In this document: in pieces, positions 54,725-62,065 of the stretch
Layout: every line of letters starts with the position of its first letter
Position numbering within the stretch: position 1 is the stretch's first letter
Assembly: GCF_037078405.1 (NCBI RefSeq)
Contig: NZ_JAYMGZ010000002.1
Location: 372,001 to 436,000, forward strand
Direction of reading: 5' to 3'
Length of the DNA: 64,000 bases
Origin: Haloarcula sp. DT43
Lineage (GTDB): Archaea > Halobacteriota > Halobacteria > Halobacteriales > Haloarculaceae
Position numbers and translations under genes: made by a program
The notes under the pieces: generated by a model
The model's database searches: none
Seen by the model: the letters and a program-made list of their open reading frames with translations, nothing else
Told to the model about the DNA's origin: nothing

Positions 54725-55972
54725 TTACAGCCAGGGGGTCGACCGCTGCTGAATCTCGCCGGCGAGCGGTTCCTGCATGGCGTCGGCGACGTCGGTGCTG
54801 TTTGCCAGCGCCCACATGAGTTTGACCTTCGCCGTGCCGGGCAGCATGTCCTCGCCCTCGACGACGCCGGCGTCGAGCAGGTCGCGGCCGGTGTCGTAGA
54901 CGCGGTCGCAGACCCGGCCTTCGAGGCACTGGCTGGTCATGACGACCGGGATGTCGAGGTCTTCGATGACGCTTATCCAGTCGGTGTTGACGTGGCCGAG
55001 GCCGGTCCCCTCGATGATGAGGCCCTCGCTGTCGGCGGCGGCCGTGTCGAGCAGCGAGGCGTCCATGCCGGGCGAGAACTTCACCAGTTCCACGTCGGTC
55101 TCGACGGCGTCGTGCAGCGCCAGGTCGGTCGCGCCGCGCTCGGCGTACTCGCGGCGGAAGGTCACGCGGCTCTCGCCGTCGATGTCGTAGTCGACCTCGC
55201 CGAGGGGTTTCGCGCCGACGGTCTCGAAGGCGTCCCGGCGCGAGGTGTGGTTCTTGCGGACGCGCGTGCCGCGGTGCAGCGCACAGCGGTCGTCGGACTC
55301 GTCGGCGTGCATGCAGACCAGCACCTCCGCGCAGTCGCTCGTGGCCGCTTCGACGGCCGAGACGGCGTTCATGACGTTGTCCGAGGACGGGCGGTCGGCC
55401 GAGCGCTGGCTCCCGGTGAAGACGATGGGGACCGGCGTATCGAGCATGAAGGCGAGCGCCGACGCGGTGTACTGCATCGTGTCCGTGCCGTGCATGACGA
55501 CGACGCCGTCCGCGCCGGCCTCGATCTCCTCGTGGACGGCGCGGGCGAGGTCCTGCCAGACCGCGGGCGTCATGTTCTCGGAGAGGATGTTGGCGACGAC
55601 GCGGCCGCGGTAGTTCGCCATCCCCGCGAGGTCCGGGACCGCCCGCAGCACGTCCTCGGCGTCGAACTGCGCCGTCACCGCGCCGGTCCGGTAGTCGACG
55701 GTCGAGGCGATGGTCCCGCCGGTCGAGATGAGCGACACCGTCGGCAGGTCGTCGTCGAACTCGATTTCCGACGTACCCTGTTCGTCCTGTGCGCTCTCGA
55801 CGTCGTACACGTCCGACTCCAGCACGTCGACCTCGGCGTCCTCGCGGTCGATACCGACGTTGTACCCGCCGTCGAGCTTGACGACGAGGTGGTCCGGCGT
55901 GCTGGAGGGGAGCAACACGCCCTCGTAGGTCTGGGCCGCGCGCTCGACGCGGACCCGGTCGCCTGCGTTCAT
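54725..55972 (-). CDS. gatD: Glu-tRNA(Gln) amidotransferase subunit D
   Basis: Asparaginase-like subunit of archaeal GatDE, which converts Glu-tRNA(Gln) to Gln-tRNA(Gln); 415 aa. The N-terminal beta-barrel ('NAGDRVRVERAAQTYEGVLL') is followed by the asparaginase core: 'VSLISTGGTIASTVDYRTGA' (nucleophile Thr), 'VVVMHGTDTMQYTASALAFM', 'IVFTGSQRSADRPSSDNVMN' and the C-terminal 'GTGLGHVNTDWISVIEDLDI' and 'QCLEGRVCDRVYDTG'. The ATG at 55972 begins the conserved protein. GatE is not in the window. A tRNA-like sequence lies directly upstream (55983-56080), where a leaderless TATA box would be expected. Confidence 0.94.
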   Translation of the reverse strand: MNAGDRVRVERAAQTYEGVLLPSSTPDHLVVKLDGGYNVGIDREDAEVDVLESDVYDVESAQDEQGTSEIEFDDDLPTVSLISTGGTIASTVDYRTGAVTAQFDAEDVLRAVPDLAGMANYRGRVVANILSENMTPAVWQDLARAVHEEIEAGADGVVVMHGTDTMQYTASALAFMLDTPVPIVFTGSQRSADRPSSDNVMNAVSAVEAATSDCAEVLVCMHADESDDRCALHRGTRVRKNHTSRRDAFETVGAKPLGEVDYDIDGESRVTFRREYAERGATDLALHDAVETDVELVKFSPGMDASLLDTAAADSEGLIIEGTGLGHVNTDWISVIEDLDIPVVMTSQCLEGRVCDRVYDTGRDLLDAGVVEGEDMLPGTAKVKLMWALANSTDVADAMQEPLAGEIQQRSTPWL

Positions 55973-55982
55973 GCGCGGGACT

Positions 55983-56080
55983 TTCCGCCGGTGGGACTTG
56001 AACCCACTCGTTTCGGCCAGCGTGTCCAACCGAGGGTGCGTCTGGCACGGACCGTCCCAGACCGACCAGCGGCCAGCGGA
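55983..56080 (-). other. tRNA-like element (intact T-arm and acceptor-like ends) before gatD
   Basis: On the minus strand, a perfect T-arm gtgggttcaagtcccac (56007-55991; 5-bp stem, 7-base loop TTCAAGT, B-box match) is followed by cggcgga plus A. That tail can pair with tccgctg at 56080-56074 (six Watson-Crick pairs and one G-T). The 98-base span between them contains a 23-base hairpin but no recognisable D-arm, U8 or anticodon arm, and real haloarchaeal tRNAs rarely begin with T. It may be a decayed tRNA, an old attachment site, or a tRNA mimic in the gatD leader. It ends 10 bases before the ATG. Confidence 0.35.
56040..56062. repeat. Near-perfect inverted repeat upstream of gatD
   Basis: A 23-base inverted repeat with arms gtctgg/ccagac outside and acgg/ccgt inside, broken only by a G-G (C-C) opposition, lies 68 bases before the gatD start. 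It would form a stable hairpin in a leader RNA or serve as a protein-binding site. Confidence 0.55.
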
Positions 56081-56137
56081 CTCACCGAACACCACTCAAT
56101 TTCGCGACTGAAACTTCCGAGGGATACCAGGCCACAA

Positions 56138-56145
56138 GGTTATCC
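56138..56145 (+). promoter_or_regulatory. TATA-like box for the gene at 56169
   Basis: The bases ggttatcc are centred about 27 bases before the ATG. Confidence 0.45.
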
Positions 56146-56168
56146 GACTAGACACTCTCCTAACAAGT

Positions 56169-56768
56169 ATGGCTGACAACAAGACCGGACGGGAAAACCA
56201 GGCCCGGAACGACGAGCGCCGCCAGCGAGAACGCGCTATCGCAGAGGAACTCGAACGCGCGGACGATCCGGAGCCGCCGGTCGACCCGGCGGCGCTCGCC
56301 TACTTCGAGACAGAACTCGACACGCTCGAGTTCCCGGCGACAGCGGCTGACGTGGTGGATGCCGTGGGCGACCACGAAGTCGAGTCCGTCGAGGGAGCGT
56401 ACGCCGTCGCGGACCTCCTCCCGGATGCGACGGTCGAGTCGTTCGAATCGCCCGCCGCGGTTCGGACGCGGGTCCAGCGGCCGACGATTGCCGGGGCGAT
56501 GAAGCGCGTCGTGGAGGCCGCCGACGCACACCAGAGCGCGTCCTTTGGCACCTCACAGCGCGACGGCTACGAGCGAACCTTCCGGGAGTTGCAGGCTATC
56601 GACGAGGACGACGACGACGAGGGAATCCGGGTCGTCGCCGACTGGATCGTCGAACGCGTCCACGAGAAAGAGCGGCTTCCGAGCTCCCGTGACGTTCGCC
56701 GGCGAGCGGCGAAGTTCTGCCGGTCGAACGGCTACTCGGTCCGAAACGACGACTGGCTCGGTGTCTGA
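56169..56768 (+). CDS. Conserved haloarchaeal soluble protein (DUF5789/DUF2795-like region)
   Basis: A 199-aa very charged protein. A helical head ('DERRQRERAIAEELERADDP') is followed by 'TLEFPATAADVVDAVGDHEV', a small domain resembling DUF2795/DUF5789 proteins, then a long helix and the C-terminal 'SSRDVRRRAAKFCRSNGYSV', which could contact nucleic acid. The function is not known. Confidence 0.75.
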   Translation: MADNKTGRENQARNDERRQRERAIAEELERADDPEPPVDPAALAYFETELDTLEFPATAADVVDAVGDHEVESVEGAYAVADLLPDATVESFESPAAVRTRVQRPTIAGAMKRVVEAADAHQSASFGTSQRDGYERTFRELQAIDEDDDDEGIRVVADWIVERVHEKERLPSSRDVRRRAAKFCRSNGYSVRNDDWLGV

Positions 56769-56841
56769 GAGCGGCGGCACGGCCAAACGAACGGCAGGTG
56801 CTCCCCACAAGGACCATACCGCTCGCCGTCCCACTTCCGGT

Positions 56842-57318
56842 ATGGCCGAACGTACCAAAGAACGGACCCGCGACGCGGACGCCGAGTCGAGCGGCGAGTT
56901 CGGCGTCGACGCGACCGAGTCGCTGTCCGGGACGACCGACGCCGCGTCGCAGTCGTCGGAGTCCACGCACAGCTACTTCTCCCTGCGGGCGCTGCTGTAC
57001 GCCTTCGGCGCAGTCGGCGGCGGGATGGTGCTGGGCGGGCTGATTCCCCTCCTACCGTTTACCGAACTGCTCGGCGTCCTGCTGGGCGGGTTCGTCTACG
57101 GGCTGTTCGCCAGCGAACGGCGCTATCTCGAACTGGCGGTCGCCGGCGGCGTCAGCGGCGGCACGACGGCCGTCCTGTCCCTCCTGCCACAGCTGGCCGC
57201 GGGGCTGAACGGCACTCGACTGTTCGCCATCGCCGGCGGCGTCGGGCTGGTACTCGCGGTCGTCGGCCACTACTTCGGCCGTGACCTCCGCAGCGGGCTG
57301 ACGAAAGACCTGGACTGA
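56842..57318 (+). CDS. Membrane protein with acidic N-terminal tail
   Basis: A 158-aa protein: a disordered Asp/Glu/Ser/Thr-rich head (1-50), then four helices with Gly-rich faces ('LLYAFGAVGGGMVLGGLIPL', 'ELLGVLLGGFVYGLFASERR', 'LAVAGGVSGGTTAVLSLLPQ', 'LFAIAGGVGLVLAVVGHYFG'). The pattern resembles DUF456/DUF5518-like small membrane proteins; I cannot fix the family. The start at 56842 is the first ATG in a 73-base spacer. Confidence 0.74.
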   Translation: MAERTKERTRDADAESSGEFGVDATESLSGTTDAASQSSESTHSYFSLRALLYAFGAVGGGMVLGGLIPLLPFTELLGVLLGGFVYGLFASERRYLELAVAGGVSGGTTAVLSLLPQLAAGLNGTRLFAIAGGVGLVLAVVGHYFGRDLRSGLTKDLD

Positions 57319-57325
57319 CTCGCTC

Positions 57326-57973
57326 TCAGACGATTTCCCAGCCGTCGTCGGTCCGCTCGACCACGTCGTCGTCTTCGAGTCGGCTGAGCGCCTCCTCGAC
57401 GATTTCCGGCGGGGCCTCTATCTCCCGGGCCAGCGCCGGGACGGTGTCGATACCGTTCGCCAGCCCGCTGACGAGTTCCGCGTACAGCCGGCCGTCCCCG
57501 TTCTCGAAGCCGGAGTCGATGCGGTCCCGCACGTCGGTCATGCGGGCCTGGACCCACCGCTGGGCCAGCGACAGTTCGTTCTCCAGTTGCTGGAGGTGTT
57601 CCAGTTCCCGCGCCAGGTCGTGAAAGTCGCCGTCGGCGGCGGCACCCACGTCTATCGAGAGGTGGCGACAGGACGGCATCTCGAACTCGGGGTTGGCCGG
57701 GTATGCGCTCTTGGTACCGAACTCGTAGGGCGAGACGCGGACCTCCAGGCGGAGGTTCCGGGCGATAGAGAAGTACTTCCGGCGCTGGTCGTCGGTCCGG
57801 GACTCGATGAGCCCGGCGTCTTCGAGCTTCTGGAGGTGGTCGATGACCGCTTTCGGACTGACACCGATGTATTCGCTGATTTCAGTGACGTAGCAGGGCT
57901 TGTGGGCGAGTAGTTTGAGAATCCGCCGGCGGTTGGCGTTTCCAAGGAGATTGAGTAACTCGGCGGAGTCCAT
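57326..57973 (-). CDS. ArsR-family transcriptional regulator
   Basis: A 215-aa regulator. The N-terminal winged helix reads 'LLGNANRRRILKLLAHKPCY' and 'VTEISEYIGVSPKAVIDHLQ' followed by 'LEDAGLIESRTDDQRRKYFS' (residues about 10-75). A linker helix region ('HDLARELEHLQQLENELSLA') precedes a second small winged-helix-like C-terminal part ('IEAPPEIVEEALSRLEDDDV'). The lone Cys residues do not form the classic metal site. It is monocistronic, and its targets are unknown. Confidence 0.87.
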   Translation of the reverse strand: MDSAELLNLLGNANRRRILKLLAHKPCYVTEISEYIGVSPKAVIDHLQKLEDAGLIESRTDDQRRKYFSIARNLRLEVRVSPYEFGTKSAYPANPEFEMPSCRHLSIDVGAAADGDFHDLARELEHLQQLENELSLAQRWVQARMTDVRDRIDSGFENGDGRLYAELVSGLANGIDTVPALAREIEAPPEIVEEALSRLEDDDVVERTDDGWEIV

Positions 57974-58072
57974 CGAGTCGTAGGTAGCGGGTCACGGTTC
58001 AAAAGCATGACTCTCGTCGGGCGGTTTGCTGGTGAGTGACCTGCTCAGCTACTGACCGAGCCCACGCCCCAC

Positions 58073-59605
58073 CTACGCGCCGCCGTTCCCGTTGCCCTGA
58101 TTGCCGCTGTCTCCTTGGCCACTACCTTGGTCGTTTCCCTGGTCACTGCCGCCGGTGCCCTGGTCGTTTCCGCCGCCGTTTCCTCGGTCACCGGCCTGGT
58201 CGTCTCCGTTATTTCCCCGGTCACCCGCGTCACCGTCTCCCTGGCCACCGGCCTGGTCGTTCCCCTGGTCGTCTCCGTTATCTCCCTGGTCCCCGGTCTG
58301 GGCGTCTCCATTATCCTCCTGCCCCTCTCCGCTGTCGTTCCCTTGGTCGTCTCCGTTGTCGCCCTGGTTGGTCTCGTCGCCGGTGCCCTGGTCGTTTCCG
58401 CCGCTGTTTCCTCGGTCACCGGCCTGGTCGTCTCCGTTATTTCCCCGGTCATCCGCGTCACCGTCTCCCCCGCCGCCGGCCTGGCTGTTGCCCTGGTCGC
58501 CGCCGTCACTGCCTCGCTCGTTCCCGTTATCGTTTCCCTCGTCGTTCGCACCGTCCGCATCGCCGCTGGAATCCGTCTCGGACGAGCCGTCGGTACCGTC
58601 GCCGGACCCGTCGGCGTCAGAACCGTTCTCCCCACCAGCGCCGTTCCCGGCATCGTCACCGCTGTCGCCTCCGTCGCTGTTCTCGGTGCCGGACGCTCCA
58701 CGCTCCCCGTTCCCGTTGCCCCGTTCCGCAGCCCTGTCAGACCCGTTTCCCTCGCTCTCGGCCGCGTCGTCGGACGCCCCGTTATCGCCGTCGGTGCCCC
58801 TGTCAGCGGGTGGGCCCTGTTCGCTACCGGTTTCCTGCTGTCCGGGAGCATCGTCAGGTGGGCCCCGCTCGCTCTCGTTTCCCTGCTGGCGGGGTGCCTC
58901 GTCGGGCGGTCCCGGGTCGCTCTCGTTGGCTCCCCGTTCGGGCGTCTCGGCTGGCGGTCCCCGCTCGCTCTCGTTGACGCCCGCGACTTCCGGCGGGCCC
59001 TGTTCACTTCGGTTGACTCCCGCGTCCTCCGGCGGACCCTGGTCGTCCGGGCCGGCGGTGTTCGGCGGACCGGCGATGCCGCGGGCAACCGACGCCGCCT
59101 GCTGGCCGGAGAACTCGTTGGCGTTCCGTTTCAACCGCTCCAGTTCGGTGTCGTCTACGCCGGCCTGTTCGGCGGCCGTGTCGGTGTCGTTAATCGCGGC
59201 CTGCAGGCCGGTGATTTCGGCGGTGAGACGGCTCCGCTGGGCCACGTAGGCCTGCTCCGGGAGCGAGCCGTTCTCGTGTCGCTGTTCGATTGTGGCGTTG
59301 CGCTCCTGTAGCCGTTCCAGCCGGCGCTCGAGCGAACCGGCCCGGCTCGTGACGAGTTCGGCACGCTCGGTGTCGTTCGATTGGTTGTACGCCGACCGCC
59401 ACATCCCGTTTTCCACCGTGTCGTTCGCGGCGGCCGAGTTCGACTGCAGGAACGCCGTGAGCTGGGCCCCCATCCCGCTGCCAGAGTCGTTCTGCGTGGC
59501 CACCGTCTCCGTCGTGGTCTCTTGCGCCGCCACGGCCGGGAGGCCGACGGCGACACTCCCGACGATGACCAGTACGGCGAGGAGCGTGGCCTGGCGTGGG
59601 CTCAT
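58073..59605 (-). CDS. Secreted low-complexity protein with coiled coil and Gly/Asn/Asp repeats
   Basis: A 510-aa predicted exported protein. Signal peptide 'ATLLAVLVIVGSVAVGLPAV' (cleavage after AAQ or so), a helical coiled-coil region (about 70-165, 'RLERLQERNATIEQRHENGS'), six or so 'GPP-x3-A' repeats (about 178-270), then about 220 residues almost wholly of Gly, Asp, Asn, Gln and Ser. Those include two nearly identical 30-residue units (see repeat entries). Many N-x-S/T sequons suggest glycosylation. It is probably a cell-surface or extracellular matrix protein; there is no C-terminal anchor. I start at the ATG at 59605. Confidence 0.78.
   Translation of the reverse strand: MSPRQATLLAVLVIVGSVAVGLPAVAAQETTTETVATQNDSGSGMGAQLTAFLQSNSAAANDTVENGMWRSAYNQSNDTERAELVTSRAGSLERRLERLQERNATIEQRHENGSLPEQAYVAQRSRLTAEITGLQAAINDTDTAAEQAGVDDTELERLKRNANEFSGQQAASVARGIAGPPNTAGPDDQGPPEDAGVNRSEQGPPEVAGVNESERGPPAETPERGANESDPGPPDEAPRQQGNESERGPPDDAPGQQETGSEQGPPADRGTDGDNGASDDAAESEGNGSDRAAERGNGNGERGASGTENSDGGDSGDDAGNGAGGENGSDADGSGDGTDGSSETDSSGDADGANDEGNDNGNERGSDGGDQGNSQAGGGGDGDADDRGNNGDDQAGDRGNSGGNDQGTGDETNQGDNGDDQGNDSGEGQEDNGDAQTGDQGDNGDDQGNDQAGGQGDGDAGDRGNNGDDQAGDRGNGGGNDQGTGGSDQGNDQGSGQGDSGNQGNGNGGA
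58151..58241. repeat. 91-base direct repeat, copy A
   Basis: It matches 58379-58469 at 89 of 91 bases; the two differences are both C/T. The offset is 228 bases (76 codons), so the reading frame is kept. It encodes the 'DRGNNGDDQAGDRGN' unit of the low-complexity protein. Confidence 0.9.
58379..58469. repeat. 91-base direct repeat, copy B
   Basis: Second copy of the repeat at 58151-58241. The near identity at silent positions points to a recent duplication or ongoing gene-internal recombination. Confidence 0.9.
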
Positions 59606-59713
59606 TCGTACCACTATCTCTGCCCTCCCACGTCAAAAAGAAACGCCTTCGTTCGTGTCGTTCACGAGCGTCTGAAACGACCGCAGATAGTCCAAGAGTG
59701 TTTAACAGCGAAT

Positions 59714-60346
59714 TTAAGTCGGCTTCCCCGACGGGAGCAATCGCCAGGCGAGTCCAACCGACAGCACGGAAAGCGCGACGGTGGCGGCGGGCAGCGCGAG
59801 GCCGGGCTCGTAGCGCAACGGCGGGTGGTAGCCGAAGCCGTAATCGAGCACGTCGTTGCACAGGGCCAGCACCATCGCAGTCGCCAGCGCGCCCTTCGTC
59901 GTCCGGGCGTAGTGGGGGACTAACAGCCCCTCGGCGACGAAGCCGAGGTGGGTGACGATGATGCCGAAGTACGCCCACGGCGCGGGGAAGTAGGCGTCGA
60001 AGCCGATGTTTAACGCCACGACGGTCCACAGCCCCATCTTGACCAGCCAGACCAGCGCAATCGTGTGGAGGTACGCGAGCGGGACCGTCAGGGGGACCTC
60101 GTCGAGCGACTCCCCGAGGAAGGGCAGCAGCGTCGCCACCGACAGCGTCATCAGGAACAGCGCGGCCGGCGAGTCGGCGTACAGCGGCCAGAGGAACGTC
60201 GACACCTCGGGCATCGTCTCGACGTAGTACCGGACGCCGACGAGCATCGCCACGGCGTTGACGACCAGCAGCCACACGAGACTCGGCGTCTGTTCCAGGT
60301 AGTACCGCGCGTACCGACGTGGCAACGGCCCCCGCTGCTCGCTCAT
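59714..60346 (-). CDS. DUF1405-family membrane protein
   Basis: A 210-aa protein with about six helices. 'YYVETMPEVSTFLWPLYADS' and 'ALFLMTLSVATLLPFLGESL' with 'IVTHLGFVAEGLLVP' and 'LCNDVLDYGFGYHPPLR' match the DUF1405 family of bacteria and archaea, whose function is unknown. Conserved His and Asp residues face the membrane loops. The start is the ATG at 60346 (MSEQR). Confidence 0.86.
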   Translation of the reverse strand: MSEQRGPLPRRYARYYLEQTPSLVWLLVVNAVAMLVGVRYYVETMPEVSTFLWPLYADSPAALFLMTLSVATLLPFLGESLDEVPLTVPLAYLHTIALVWLVKMGLWTVVALNIGFDAYFPAPWAYFGIIVTHLGFVAEGLLVPHYARTTKGALATAMVLALCNDVLDYGFGYHPPLRYEPGLALPAATVALSVLSVGLAWRLLPSGKPT

Positions 60347-60472
60347 GGGTCGACTCGGGACCGCTCGCGGCAAAGCCCTGTCGGACGGGGCCGAGTCCGC
60401 GCTGTTTGCACGACGGCAAAAGCGTGCCGGCGAACACTTATGTATGTCAATGACACACATTCGGGTGCACCG

Positions 60473-60838
60473 ATGTTCGAACAGTTTTCGCGCGGATACT
60501 ACCTCGGCCGCCTCTACGTCGAACCGAGAGACGACGCGGCGGCCGCGATGTGTCGTGAGCAGCACGAACGAGTGAACGAACAGTTGTACGCCTCCGGCGA
60601 GGGAATCGAGCGCACAGACTATCCGCTCGTGATGAAACTCGGCTCCCAGCACTTCGCCGTCCACGGGGACGAACAGGTCCCGGCGGACACACTCGTCGTT
60701 CCCGAATCGATGCTCGAAGACGCCAACGTCCGGAACCCACCCAGCCTCGAAGAAGTGTTCCTGGCGAAGGCCGACCACGCCGCACAACTGCTCTCTATCT
60801 CCGAGGGGACGCCGACACTGCCCGATACAGCGGTCTGA
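60473..60838 (+). CDS. DUF5802-like conserved haloarchaeal protein
   Basis: A 121-aa soluble protein beginning 'MFEQFSRGYYLGRLYVEPRD' and including 'ERTDYPLVMKLGSQHFAVHG' and 'LPDTAV' at the end. This start and length match the haloarchaeal DUF5802 group of unknown function. A TATA-like acttatgtat lies about 32 bases upstream. Confidence 0.78.
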   Translation: MFEQFSRGYYLGRLYVEPRDDAAAAMCREQHERVNEQLYASGEGIERTDYPLVMKLGSQHFAVHGDEQVPADTLVVPESMLEDANVRNPPSLEEVFLAKADHAAQLLSISEGTPTLPDTAV

Positions 60839-60900
60839 CGGCGCAGACACGGCTCCGGTGAGGTTCTTGCTGGGACAGAACGGTCGGATTCCCGGACCCC

Positions 60901-60926
60901 GATATAAGTGGGTTATACGCTTAAGC
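60901..60926. promoter_or_regulatory. AT-rich element with inverted repeats
   Basis: The region contains atataa...ttatac (60902-60918, five of six positions inverted) and the palindrome gcttaagc (60919-60926). It is the most AT-rich point in the 60839-61330 interval and is a likely promoter or operator, possibly for the small reading frame at 60965. Confidence 0.45.
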
Positions 60927-60964
60927 TACAGACCGATGCGGTCCAGCGGCGTCCGTTCACCTGT

Positions 60965-61102
60965 ATGCCACAGCGGACCCACGCCGACGACCGGGACGAC
61001 GCTACCGAATCGAAATTTTACCTCCCCGCCGGGACTACCCCGTCGTCCGAGAGCAACTGGTTCGGGCGGCTCTGGGCCGCGCTGTTCAACCACCGCGTCT
61101 GA
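60965..61102 (+). CDS. Possible 45-aa small protein
   Basis: A short reading frame with strongly GC-biased third positions, like real genes nearby. It encodes a polar, acidic head ('MPQRTHADDRDDATESKFYL') and a C-terminal amphipathic, aromatic tail ('NWFGRLWAALFNHRV'). An AT-rich promoter-like element lies about 45 bases upstream. No family is recognised. The following 228 bases to 61330 show no gene. Confidence 0.4.
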   Translation: MPQRTHADDRDDATESKFYLPAGTTPSSESNWFGRLWAALFNHRV

Positions 61103-61330
61103 CTCACCGACACCGTTTCGCGGGACTACGGTACTGCAGTGGGGTGGTTTCGGGCCGACTGGCACGTGCGGGACGCGACAGCCCGGACAGCGGCTTCACG
61201 CTCCACACCCGACCGACCCGGTTACGATACAGCACGCCACCATTATGCCACTCGGAACTCGATATCGGTCCCACGCGCCTCGAACAGCCATCAGACCGTA
61301 CGACTCGGCACACCCAAACTACACAGCACA

Positions 61331-61996
61331 ATGACCGACATCAAGGCGGTCGTCCGGGCCGAACACCCCGACATCGTCCTCACACAGACCGTCGCCCACG
61401 ACCGGAGTTCGAAAGTCAGGTCCGTGTCGGAGGCGGGCACGGACCCGACGTCGGGCAAGTTCTTCTACCACATCGAGTCGTCCGACTTCCACCGGTTCGA
61501 AGACGGACTGCGGGGCGACAGCACCGTCGGCGAGTTCGAACGCGTCATCGAGACCAGGGACGACGAGGCCATCTACAGTTTCGAGTACACGGACGAGGCG
61601 AAGATACTCTCGCCCGTTATTTCCGCCGCCAACGGCGTCATCCTCGACATGGAGAACGACGGGCGCGCCTGGATTCTGACGGTGTGGATGTCCGACCGAA
61701 CGGACCTGGCCCACCTCTGGGACTACGCACAGGGGAACGACATCGACATCGACCTGGTGCGCGTGAACGAGTACGCCAGTCTGGGGAACACGGACGCCGG
61801 GTTGACCGACAGCCAGCGGGAAGCGCTCCTCGTCGCATTCGAAACCGGGTACTTCGAAGAACCGCGGAACGCGACGCTCAGCGACGTCGCCGCCGAACTG
61901 GACATCTCCCAACCTGCGGCCAGCGGTCTCCTTCGGCGCGGCGTCAAGCGGCTCATCATGTCGTCACTGAGAGACGACGGCGAAACCCCGAAGTGA
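61331..61996 (+). CDS. Bat-type HTH-10 transcriptional regulator
   Basis: A 221-aa regulator of the bacterio-opsin-activator class. The N-terminal sensory part ('HPDIVLTQTVAHDRSSKVRS', 'FFYHIESSDFHRFEDGL') is followed by the C-terminal HTH_10 domain 'LTDSQREALLVAFETGYFEE' with 'ATLSDVAAELDISQPAASGL' and 'LRRGVKRLI'. The length is typical of the short, one-sensor-domain members. Its targets are unknown. Confidence 0.9.
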   Translation: MTDIKAVVRAEHPDIVLTQTVAHDRSSKVRSVSEAGTDPTSGKFFYHIESSDFHRFEDGLRGDSTVGEFERVIETRDDEAIYSFEYTDEAKILSPVISAANGVILDMENDGRAWILTVWMSDRTDLAHLWDYAQGNDIDIDLVRVNEYASLGNTDAGLTDSQREALLVAFETGYFEEPRNATLSDVAAELDISQPAASGLLRRGVKRLIMSSLRDDGETPK

Positions 61997-62065
61997 GACG
62001 GCGCCCCGGCGCAGCGACGCTCCGGGAAGTCACTTTTAAGCCCGTCCCCGCCTGCCATCAATCCG

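Noticed and set aside
58073-58700. Regularly spaced repeats suggesting a CRISPR array
   Set aside because: Repeats are in frame, protein coding, of uneven spacing and lack unique spacers; they belong to a low-complexity secreted protein.
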